DNA from: Acidobacteriota bacterium
GTDB taxonomy: Bacteria > Acidobacteriota > Terriglobia > Terriglobales > Acidobacteriaceae
Direction of reading: 5' to 3'
Length of the DNA stretch: 5,929 nt
Assembly: GCA_025353435.1 (NCBI GenBank)
Contig: JANXQR010000391.1
Span: 1 to 5,929, forward strand
The notes beneath the pieces are model-generated. The model was not told where the DNA came from and searched no databases. It worked only from the letters and a program-made list of their open reading frames with translations. Below, piece after piece: positions 1-5,929 of the stretch. Every line of letters starts with the position of its first letter. Position 1 is the first letter of the stretch. A program made the position numbers and the translations under genes.

Positions 1-1724
1 CCGGAGCACGGGAGTTCACGCTCGCCATAGGCATCGGCTCCACCCCACACACGTCCCTGCAAAAGACCGTAACCGCCTTGGTGACTCCCTATCAGCAACA
101 CCGCGTGCGCTATATCGAACAATGGCGGCGCGCGGCCAGTCCGAAGTGGTTGGAAGTCAAGTCTCAGGATGGCGGCATGCTGTTGCGGGCCAGCCATAAC
201 GTGCTGCTGGCGCATGAAGACAAGACTTACTCTGGCGCGTTTGTGGCCTCCGCTTCAATCCCGTGGGGAAACGCCAAGGGCGACGATGACCTGGGCGGTT
301 ATCACCTGGTTTGGACGCGCGACATGGTGCAGACCGCGACCGCGCTGCTGGCCTGCGGTCGTGCCGAAACGGCGCGCCGCGCGCTCGTCTACCTGGCGTG
401 TACACAAGAACCCGACGGCGGATTTGCGCAGAACTTCTGGGTGGACGGGCGGCCCTACTGGACTGGCACACAGCTCGACGAGGTGGCCTTTCCGATCATT
501 CTGGCGTGGCGACTATGGAAGTCCGACGGCCTTGGCGAAATGCATATCTTTTCGTTCGTCGAACGTGCCGCCGGGTTTCTGGTCAAGAAGGCGCCCATCA
601 CTCACCAGGAACGTTGGGAGGAAAACGCGGGCTACTCCCCGTCTACGCTTGCGTCCGTGGTTGCTGCTCTTATCTGCGCCGCGGAGATGACGCGCGCTTT
701 TGACGGCGAGGAACGCGCTGTTTTCCTTGAGGACCTTGCGGACTGGATCGAAGGCCATCTTGAGGATTGGACGGTGACCAACTCCGGGGTCCTGCTGCCG
801 GAGGTGAGTCGCCACTACATGCGGGTGCGTCCGCCTGAGACCGGCGAAGCCTACTCCTGCGGGGACTGCGGTAAGGAGATGATCCACATCAACAATCGTG
901 CGCCGGGGGAGCGAATGGATTTTGAGGCGCGCGAGATCATCGATGGCGGCTTTCTGGAACTCGTTCGCTATGGCGTGCGCCGCGCCGATGATCCGCTGAT
1001 GATTGACTCTCTCAGGGTTGTGGATGCGGTGCTGAAACGCGATTTGCCGCAGGGGGCGGGATGGCTTCGCTACAACCACGACGGCTATGGCGACAGGCCC
1101 GATGGAGGCCCGTTTCAAGGCTTCGGGCAGGGGCGCGTGTGGCCGCTGCTCACGGGCGAGCGCGCGCATTATGAGCTTGCAGCTGGGCATGATATTACCC
1201 CCTTCATCAAAACGTATGAGGGCTTTGCTACCAAGGGGCAGTTGATGCCCGAGCAAGTATGGGACTCGGCCAACCTTCCGGATCGCGGTCTGCGCAAAGG
1301 CCAGCCTGCAGGGTCGGCAACTCCGCTGGTGTGGGCCCATGCCGAATACCTCAAGCTCCTTCGCTCAGCGCTAGATGGGAAAGTCTTTGACCGCGTCGAC
1401 CCGGTCTACGAACGCTATTGCACGGCGGAAGGCCGCCAGCGTGTCCGCCACAATGTGGAGATTTTCAGCCTCCGGCGGCCCATACAAAAAGTAAGCGCCG
1501 GGGATACGTTGCGCATCATAGACGGAGAACGCTTCGATCTGGTGTGGTCGGCGGATGGCTGGAAAACAGTCCAGAATACGCGGAGCCGCGAACTCGGCAG
1601 CGCCGGTTTCAGCGCCGACATTCCGGCGGGCGCCGACCCCGGCCAGATATCATGGACCTTGAAGTGGCCGAACGCAGACCGCTGGCTTGGATACAATGTG
1701 ACGATTGAGATTGTTTCCAAGTAA
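1..1724 (+). CDS. GH15 glucoamylase-type glycosidase (glucan 1,4-alpha-glucosidase), 5'-truncated
   Basis: This enzyme would release glucose from the non-reducing ends of alpha-glucans with inversion. The frame is open from base 3 to the TAA at 1722-1724, giving 573 visible residues. Bacterial GH15 proteins are usually near 800, so roughly 230 residues of the N-terminal beta-sandwich domain lie off the left edge. The GTG at 78 is the first start-like codon, but it has no ribosome site and family-like sequence continues before it, so I do not take it as the start. Counting from that GTG, the (alpha/alpha)6 domain carries GYHLVWTRD (about 74-82), the general-acid motif RWEENAGYSPST with Glu181, and the general-base motif MPEQVWD with Glu392. 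AGSATPLVWAHAEY follows. A beta-rich C-terminal module covers about 463-548. A CxxC pair (Cys261, Cys264) lies in a loop. Glucodextranase is the main alternative within the family. Localisation cannot be judged because the N terminus is missing. Confidence 0.93.
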   Translation, partial: GAREFTLAIGIGSTPHTSLQKTVTALVTPYQQHRVRYIEQWRRAASPKWLEVKSQDGGMLLRASHNVLLAHEDKTYSGAFVASASIPWGNAKGDDDLGGYHLVWTRDMVQTATALLACGRAETARRALVYLACTQEPDGGFAQNFWVDGRPYWTGTQLDEVAFPIILAWRLWKSDGLGEMHIFSFVERAAGFLVKKAPITHQERWEENAGYSPSTLASVVAALICAAEMTRAFDGEERAVFLEDLADWIEGHLEDWTVTNSGVLLPEVSRHYMRVRPPETGEAYSCGDCGKEMIHINNRAPGERMDFEAREIIDGGFLELVRYGVRRADDPLMIDSLRVVDAVLKRDLPQGAGWLRYNHDGYGDRPDGGPFQGFGQGRVWPLLTGERAHYELAAGHDITPFIKTYEGFATKGQLMPEQVWDSANLPDRGLRKGQPAGSATPLVWAHAEYLKLLRSALDGKVFDRVDPVYERYCTAEGRQRVRHNVEIFSLRRPIQKVSAGDTLRIIDGERFDLVWSADGWKTVQNTRSRELGSAGFSADIPAGADPGQISWTLKWPNADRWLGYNVTIEIVSK

Positions 1725-1771
1725 ATGCATTTATCTGGCGCAATCCTGAGCATTGAACGAAAGGAAGCTGT

Positions 1772-3781
1772 ATGACGACGAGCCCCGCGAGCCTCTCCCT
1801 CGATCAGTTATCCATTGACACTTTGCGGCTGCTCGCCGTGGACGCAGTTGAGAAGGCGAAGAGCGGCCACCCGGGTGCCCCGCTGGGCTGCGCGCCAATC
1901 GCTTACCTGCTTTACCACAAGCTGATGAAGCACAATCCGACGCACTTCAAGTGGGCGGATCGCGATCGCTTTGTGTTGTCGAACGGGCATGCATCGGCGC
2001 TGCTCTATTCCACGCTTTTCCTTTGCGGGTACAAGGTCACGCTGGATGACCTGAAGCAGTTTCGCCAGTGGCACTCGATTACGCCTGGGCATCCGGAAAC
2101 GGGTGAGACCGAAGGCGTCGAGGTGACGACCGGTCCGCTTGGCCAGGGATTCGCCATGGCGGTCGGCCTCGCCATCGCGGAAAAGCATCTCGCGGCCGTC
2201 TACAACAAGCCGGGCTTTGACATTGTGGATCACCACACCTACGTTTTGTGCGGCGATGGCGATCTGATGGAAGGCATCTCGCACGAGGCTGCGTCACTGG
2301 CCGGCACGCTGGGTTTGGGCAAGTTGATTGTGCTCTACGACGACAATCTCATCTCGCTCGACGGGCCAACAGAACTGAGCTTTACCGAGGATGTGCTGAA
2401 GCGCTTCGACGCGTATCACTGGCATACTCAGCGCGTCTCTGACGGAAACGATCTTGATGCCATTGAAGCAGCGATTGAAGCGGCAAAAGCTGAGACCGGT
2501 AGGCCGTCGATGATCGCGGTGCGCACGGTGATTGGTTACGGCAGCCCCAAAGCAGGTACCAAGAATGTGCATGGTGAAGCGCTTGGCGCGGCAGATACAG
2601 CTGCCACCAAAAAATTCTTCGGCTTCCCGGAGGATCAGAGCTTCTACGTGCCCGACGATGCGCTCAAGAACTGGCGCACCGCGATTGATCGCGGCAACGC
2701 CGCTGAGGCCGAGTGGAACACGATATTCGCAGCCTACGCGAAGGAAAACCCTGAACTTGCTGAGCAGTTTGAGCGCACGCAGAAGAACCAGCGCAAGGCG
2801 GGTTGGGAGAAGGCGATTCCTACCTATCCGGCGGGCAAGCCGGTGGCCACACGCAACGCGGGCGGCGCAATCATGAACGCCATCGCCGAGGTGGTGCCGG
2901 AGCTATTCGGCGGCGCAGCCGATCTTACCTCTTCAACAAAGACGATCTTCAAACCTGGCGCCAATTTCCACGAGGACCCCGCAGGCCGCAATATCTTCTT
3001 CGGTGTGCGCGAGTTCGCCATGTGCGCTGCGGTGAACGGAATGGCTGCTCACGGAGGCTTGGTGCCCTTCGGCTCCACTTTCTTCACGTTTTCCGATTAC
3101 TGCAAGCCGGCAATGCGCCTCGCCGCTTTGTCGCACTCCCACTCGATTTTTGTGTTTACTCACGATTCCATTGGTCTCGGCGAAGATGGCCCCACGCACC
3201 AGCCGATCGAGCACCTGATGATGCTGCGCGCGGTTCCTCACTTCACCGACTTTCGCCCAGCGGATGCCAACGAAACTGCGGCCTGCTGGCGTCTCGCGCT
3301 GGAGCGCCCGGGGCCGAGCTTTTTCGCACTGAGCCGCCAGGATCTGCCGACAATTGATGCCACAAAGGTGGACGTTTACGGCGGAGTGAGCAAGGGCGCC
3401 TACGTGCTCGAAAATGCCGCTAGCCCGCAGATCGTATTCATCGGCACCGGCTCTGAGGTTGCGCCGTGTGTCGAGGCAAAAAAGATGCTTGAGAGCGAAG
3501 GAATCTCCGCACGCGTCGTCAGCATGCCAAGTTGGGAGATCTTCGAAGAACAATCGGAAGCGTACAAGGCGAGCGTACTGCCCACCGGCGTTCCGAAGCT
3601 CGCGGTCGAAGCAGGTTCCCCGCTGGGGTGGTGGAAGTACGTTGGGTCGGATGGCGACGTGATAGGGCTCGATCGCTTTGGAGCTTCGGCACCGGGACCG
3701 ATCGTGCTTGAGAGGCTCGGCTTTTCTGCTCCGAGCGTAGTGGAGAAGGCCAAGGCGCTACTGAATCGGAAGCGAAACTAA
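1772..3781 (+). CDS. tkt: Transketolase
   Basis: This is a thiamine-diphosphate enzyme of the non-oxidative pentose phosphate pathway. It moves two-carbon units from ketose to aldose phosphates (xylulose 5-phosphate, ribose 5-phosphate, erythrose 4-phosphate) in the cytoplasm. At 669 residues it has the normal full length. The N-terminal PP domain has SGHPGAPLG, SNGHASALLY and TGPLGQGFA. Its ThDP/metal motif runs from GDGDLMEG at 161 to Asn192. The Pyr domain has GGAADLTSS with Asp384 and the catalytic Glu414 in FGVREFAMC. It also has His464, Asp472 and His476 in HDSIGLGEDGPTHQ, and Arg522 in SRQDLP, matching the phosphate- and sugar-binding residues of yeast transketolase. The C-terminal domain ends in a typical GWWKYVG and DRFGASAPG stretch. 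The ATG follows AAGGAAG (1761-1767) by four bases. It sits 47 bases after the glucoamylase gene and leads the pentose phosphate cluster. No residue expected for activity appears to be missing. Confidence 0.98.
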   Translation: MTTSPASLSLDQLSIDTLRLLAVDAVEKAKSGHPGAPLGCAPIAYLLYHKLMKHNPTHFKWADRDRFVLSNGHASALLYSTLFLCGYKVTLDDLKQFRQWHSITPGHPETGETEGVEVTTGPLGQGFAMAVGLAIAEKHLAAVYNKPGFDIVDHHTYVLCGDGDLMEGISHEAASLAGTLGLGKLIVLYDDNLISLDGPTELSFTEDVLKRFDAYHWHTQRVSDGNDLDAIEAAIEAAKAETGRPSMIAVRTVIGYGSPKAGTKNVHGEALGAADTAATKKFFGFPEDQSFYVPDDALKNWRTAIDRGNAAEAEWNTIFAAYAKENPELAEQFERTQKNQRKAGWEKAIPTYPAGKPVATRNAGGAIMNAIAEVVPELFGGAADLTSSTKTIFKPGANFHEDPAGRNIFFGVREFAMCAAVNGMAAHGGLVPFGSTFFTFSDYCKPAMRLAALSHSHSIFVFTHDSIGLGEDGPTHQPIEHLMMLRAVPHFTDFRPADANETAACWRLALERPGPSFFALSRQDLPTIDATKVDVYGGVSKGAYVLENAASPQIVFIGTGSEVAPCVEAKKMLESEGISARVVSMPSWEIFEEQSEAYKASVLPTGVPKLAVEAGSPLGWWKYVGSDGDVIGLDRFGASAPGPIVLERLGFSAPSVVEKAKALLNRKRN

Positions 3782-3794
3782 CCGCGAAACGCGG
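3782..3794 (+). repeat. Small perfect inverted repeat just after the tkt stop
   Basis: CCGCG and CGCGG flank an AAA loop, starting on the base after the transketolase stop codon. The five-base all-GC stem could form a tight hairpin in the mRNA. No T-run follows, so it does not look like an intrinsic terminator. It could slow 3' decay or be chance in GC-rich DNA. The rest of the 72-base gap up to the HAD gene shows no promoter I can support. Confidence 0.35.
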
Positions 3795-3843
3795 GGCAAC
3801 ACGCTTCTCAACACTCCTGCAATTTCAATCGAAGCACCACCAC

Positions 3844-3848
3844 AGAGG
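3844..3848 (+). promoter_or_regulatory. Ribosome binding site that decides the HAD gene start
   Basis: AGAGG lies five bases before the ATG at 3854 but only two before the in-frame TTG at 3851. The spacing favours the ATG, so the TTG that would add one extra Met is unlikely to be used. Confidence 0.6.
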
Positions 3849-3853
3849 CGTTG

Positions 3854-4465
3854 ATGTTCCCCTTCGACGTGATTCTCTTCGATGTTGGCGGAGTGCTGCT
3901 CACCAACGGGTGGGATCATCGCGAACGTGCGCGAGTGCTTGACCGGTTCGGTCTCGACCACGCTGAATTCGAAGAGCGCCACCCGCAGCCGTACGATGCA
4001 TGGGAACGCGATGCGATCAACGCGCGTGAGTATCTCGACGCTACTGTCTTTTATGAGCCGCGCAGCTTTTCCGCGGAGGATTTTCTTCAGGCGATTCTGG
4101 CCCAGTCAGTTCTCCTGCCGGATGGAGGATTAGGCATCCTTGAGGAGCTTGCAGCATCTGGTAAGTGGATGTTGGGGACTCTCAACAACGAAGCCCGCGA
4201 GCCTAATGATTACCGTTTCGCGAAGTTTGGTCTGCGCGACTACATCGATGTGGCGCTGAGTTCCTGTTATATGGGCTTGCGCAAGCCGCAGCCGGTTATC
4301 TATCGCCGCGCGCTCGATATTCTGGCGAAGCCAGCTGACCGCATTTTGTTCATCGACGACCGCAAGGAAAACGCCGCTGCCGCTGAGGCCGCGGGCATGA
4401 AGGCAATTCGCTTTGAAGGCGCCGGCCAACTGCGGCGCGATCTTGAAACTCTCGGCGTTCTTTAA
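3854..4465 (+). CDS. HAD-superfamily hydrolase, YihX-like phosphatase
   Basis: This 203-residue protein is a probable cytoplasmic phosphatase acting on a small phosphorylated metabolite. Motif I is FDVGGVL with nucleophile Asp10. The usual second Asp of DxD is Gly12, as in E. coli YihX (alpha-glucose-1-phosphatase), which has DLGNV. A helical cap (about 20-90) follows, as in subfamily I. Motif II reads GTLNNEA, placing Asn111 where Ser or Thr normally sits. Motif III is GLRKP with Lys144, and motif IV is FIDDRKENAAAAEAAG with Asp168 and Asp169. Length and motif order fit a complete HAD-IA protein with no signal peptide or membrane segment. It lies 72 bases after tkt and 21 before gnd, so it is probably co-transcribed with the pentose phosphate genes. 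That suggests a sugar phosphate or a damaged sugar-phosphate by-product as substrate, but this is inference from context. The altered motif II leaves some doubt about ordinary catalysis. Confidence 0.9.
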   Translation: MFPFDVILFDVGGVLLTNGWDHRERARVLDRFGLDHAEFEERHPQPYDAWERDAINAREYLDATVFYEPRSFSAEDFLQAILAQSVLLPDGGLGILEELAASGKWMLGTLNNEAREPNDYRFAKFGLRDYIDVALSSCYMGLRKPQPVIYRRALDILAKPADRILFIDDRKENAAAAEAAGMKAIRFEGAGQLRRDLETLGVL

Positions 4466-4486
4466 GGATTTGCGAAGGAGAAAGCA

Positions 4487-5392
4487 ATGCAACTCGGATT
4501 GATCGGCCTCGGAAAAATGGGCGGCAACATGGCGGAGCGGCTACGGGTCGGCGGCCACCAGATTATCGGCTTCGACTTCAACGCTGAAGCGGTGCAGAAG
4601 CTCACGGCGTCGGGCAACGTGGGCGTGTCTTCGCTAGAAGACTTGGCTAAAAAGTTCACTGGCCGCAAGGCCATCTGGATCATGGTGCCGCAGGGCAAGC
4701 CGGTGGATGAGACCATTGCCAAGCTTGAGCCTTTGCTCAACCCCGGCGACATCCTTATCGACGGCGGCAACTCCAATTACAAAGATTCGCAGCGCCACTA
4801 CAAGGAAGTGACGGCCAAGGGATTTCAGTTTGTGGACGTGGGCACTTCGGGCGGCGTGTGGGGTCTGAAAGAGGGCTACAGCATGATGATCGGTGGCGAC
4901 AAGGAAGCGGTCGAATATTTGCGCCCGATCTTTGAGACCCTCGCACCCTCGGCTGATAAAGGCTGGGGCCACGTGGGTCCGGCCGGCGCTGGCCACTTCG
5001 TCAAGATGGTGCACAACGGCATCGAATACGGCATGATGCAGGCCTACGCCGAGGGCTTCACCATCCTGGAGAAAAAGGAAGAGCTGCATCTCGATCTCGC
5101 GCAGATCTCTGAGATCTGGCGCCATGGAAGCGTAGTGCGCAGTTGGCTGCTCGATCTGACCGCCGACGCTCTCTCAAAGAACCCCAAGCTCGATGGCCTG
5201 GAAGCCTATGTTGCGGACTCTGGCGAGGGCCGTTGGACCGTCTTCGAAGCCATTGACCTCAACGTGTCCGCGCCCATCATCACGGAGTCGCTCATCCGCC
5301 GCATCCGCTCACGCGAAGAGAACAACTTCACCGACCGTATGCTGGCAATCATGCGCAACGCTTTCGGTGGCCACGCGGTCAAGAAAGACTAG
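4487..5392 (+). CDS. gnd: 6-phosphogluconate dehydrogenase, decarboxylating, short (~300-residue) type
   Basis: It oxidises and decarboxylates 6-phosphogluconate to ribulose 5-phosphate in the oxidative pentose phosphate pathway. The 301-residue length is that of the short bacterial type, which lacks the long C-terminal helical part of the ~470-residue E. coli Gnd. The Rossmann fold opens with GLIGLGKMGGNMA (residues 4-16). The second strand ends in GFDFN with Asp30, where NADP-dependent enzymes have Asn-Arg; an acid there favours NAD+. Substrate and catalytic residues are Ser121 in GTSGGVWG, plus Lys173, Asn177 and Glu180 in HFVKMVHNGIEYG, equivalent to Lys183, Asn187 and Glu190 of the sheep enzyme. 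The C terminus carries the RSREENNFTDR and AFGGH stretches usual for the short type. AAGGAG (4475-4480) sits six bases before the ATG, which fixes the start. It is 21 bases after the HAD gene and 35 before zwf, and likely in the same transcript. Confidence 0.97.
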   Translation: MQLGLIGLGKMGGNMAERLRVGGHQIIGFDFNAEAVQKLTASGNVGVSSLEDLAKKFTGRKAIWIMVPQGKPVDETIAKLEPLLNPGDILIDGGNSNYKDSQRHYKEVTAKGFQFVDVGTSGGVWGLKEGYSMMIGGDKEAVEYLRPIFETLAPSADKGWGHVGPAGAGHFVKMVHNGIEYGMMQAYAEGFTILEKKEELHLDLAQISEIWRHGSVVRSWLLDLTADALSKNPKLDGLEAYVADSGEGRWTVFEAIDLNVSAPIITESLIRRIRSREENNFTDRMLAIMRNAFGGHAVKKD

Positions 5393-5396
5393 TCAG

Positions 5397-5413
5397 CAGT
5401 TGGCAGTGAACTG
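5397..5413 (+). repeat. Short inverted repeat between gnd and zwf
   Basis: CAGTT and AACTG flank a seven-base loop, just after the gnd stop codon and shortly before the zwf ribosome site. An overlapping eight-base palindrome (GACTAGTC, 5387-5394) spans the gnd stop. The stem is weak and no T-run follows, so it is not a terminator. It may be chance or the remains of a dispersed intergenic repeat. Confidence 0.25.
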
Positions 5414-5417
5414 TCTC

Positions 5418-5422
5418 AGGAG
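5418..5422 (+). promoter_or_regulatory. Ribosome binding site that decides the zwf start
   Basis: AGGAG lies five bases before the ATG at 5428. An in-frame TGA at 5407-5409 blocks any much longer reading, and the next in-frame ATG at 5443 lacks this spacing, so 5428 is the supported start. Confidence 0.75.
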
Positions 5423-5427
5423 ACGCC

Positions 5428-5929
5428 ATGGCAACCGTGCAGATGAAAATTCATCCCGACGATCTATCCCAGGTCCAACACGCGAACGAGAGAATCCCCA
5501 ACCCCGGGGTCATGGTCATCTTTGGAGCCTCCGGCGACCTCACCAAGCGTAAACTCCTGCCGGCCCTTTTTCATCTCGAGCAGTCGGGGCTCTTGCCGAA
5601 ACAGTTCGCCATCGTCGGCGTCGCCCGGCGTCCAATTGGGGACGAGTTCGCGAAGGATATGCGCGAAGGCATCGTCGAGTTCGGCGGAGTTGACAATGCC
5701 GACTCCAAGCTCGATGAGTTCATCACGAAGATCAGTTACTTTCCGCTGACTTTTGACGATGCGTCGGGCTACGCGGGTCTCAAGACAGAACTCGACCGGC
5801 TTGCCAAGGAAAAAGGCATCGGCGACGATCGCCTCTTTTATCTCGCCACTGCTCCGGAATTCTTCGCATCCATCATTGAGAACCTCGGCGGGCAGGGAAT
5901 GGCCGAAAACGGCGATGCGCGCATCGGCA
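5428..5929 (+). CDS. zwf: Glucose-6-phosphate 1-dehydrogenase, 3'-truncated
   Basis: It oxidises glucose 6-phosphate to 6-phosphogluconolactone, the entry step of the oxidative pentose phosphate pathway, in the cytoplasm. Only the first 167 codons are visible; the family is usually near 490-510 residues, so about two thirds lies beyond the right edge, including the substrate motif with the catalytic His. The Rossmann start shows VIFGASGDLTKRKLLPAL (residues 30-47), the diagnostic dinucleotide motif. VGVARRP places Arg67 where Leuconostoc G6PDH has Arg46, which contacts the 2'-phosphate of NADP+, so NADP+ use is likely. RLFYLATAPEFF (135-146) matches the family's conserved FY..AP segment with Pro143. 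About 30 residues precede the FGASGD motif, somewhat more than in E. coli Zwf. The start has a good AGGAG site. It follows gnd by 35 bases, an arrangement seen in many pentose phosphate operons. Lactonase and glucokinase genes would be natural next neighbours but are not in view. Confidence 0.96.
   Translation, partial: MATVQMKIHPDDLSQVQHANERIPNPGVMVIFGASGDLTKRKLLPALFHLEQSGLLPKQFAIVGVARRPIGDEFAKDMREGIVEFGGVDNADSKLDEFITKISYFPLTFDDASGYAGLKTELDRLAKEKGIGDDRLFYLATAPEFFASIIENLGGQGMAENGDARIG

Noticed and set aside
78..80. GTG at 78 as the true start of the glucoamylase
   Set aside because: The frame stays open to the left edge with family-like sequence (GAREFTLAIGIG), there is no purine-rich ribosome site before 78, and the resulting protein would lack the whole N-terminal domain.
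513..1340. 275-residue open frame on the - strand inside the glucoamylase
   Set aside because: It lies wholly opposite a gene with clear catalytic motifs, and its product has no recognisable domain. Long antisense frames are common in GC-rich coding DNA.
1706..1735. Possible sigma70 promoter before tkt (TTGAGA, 18 bases, TTTATC)
   Set aside because: The -10 matches only three of six positions and the -35 lies within the end of the glucoamylase gene. That is too weak to report as a feature.
2803..3357. 184-residue overlapping frame on the + strand inside tkt
   Set aside because: It is Arg-rich, low in recognisable motifs, and overlaps the well-supported transketolase frame.
2933..3553. 206-residue open frame on the - strand inside tkt
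   Set aside because: It is opposite highly conserved transketolase sequence, is rich in His, Arg and Ala as frame shadows are, and has no family match I recognise.
3782..3853. Intrinsic terminator after tkt
   Set aside because: The small CCGCG/CGCGG hairpin is followed by GGCAACACG, with no run of T, so it should not terminate transcription alone.
3851..3853. TTG at 3851 as the HAD start
   Set aside because: It is only two bases from the AGAGG site, while the ATG right after it has normal spacing.

Overview
This is a compact, gene-dense bacterial stretch with all genes on the + strand. It is ordinary sugar metabolism, and I found no undescribed system. The reading frames are GC-rich. The combination of a bacterial GH15 glucoamylase, a short ~300-residue 6-phosphogluconate dehydrogenase and a tkt-HAD-gnd-zwf order reminds me of soil Acidobacteriota (Terriglobia-like). 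That placement is an inference from protein flavour and gene order, not a proven assignment.

Layout: (1) 1-1724 is the 3' part of a GH15 glucoamylase-type glycosidase whose 5' end lies off the left edge. (2) 1772-3781 is a complete transketolase. (3) 3854-4465 is a small HAD-superfamily phosphatase of the YihX-like kind, with unusual motif residues. (4) 4487-5392 is a complete short-type decarboxylating 6-phosphogluconate dehydrogenase. (5) 5428-5929 is the 5' part of a glucose-6-phosphate dehydrogenase, cut by the right edge. Gaps between genes are about 47, 72, 21 and 35 bases. None holds a convincing promoter or intrinsic terminator, so the five genes may be read as one transcript. No gap exceeds 300 bases. 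No tRNA, rRNA, CRISPR, insertion sequence or phage feature was seen.

How the genes fit together: glucoamylase would release glucose from alpha-glucans. After phosphorylation by a glucokinase (not in the window), Zwf makes 6-phosphogluconolactone. A lactonase (not in the window) would hydrolyse it to 6-phosphogluconate, which Gnd oxidises and decarboxylates to ribulose 5-phosphate. Transketolase then links the pentose phosphates back to glycolysis. The HAD enzyme is a plausible sugar-phosphate phosphatase for the same metabolite pool, but its substrate cannot be read from sequence. The points most worth a second look are the HAD motif substitutions and the apparent split in cofactor preference between the two oxidative steps: Asp in Gnd suggests NAD+, and Arg in Zwf suggests NADP+.
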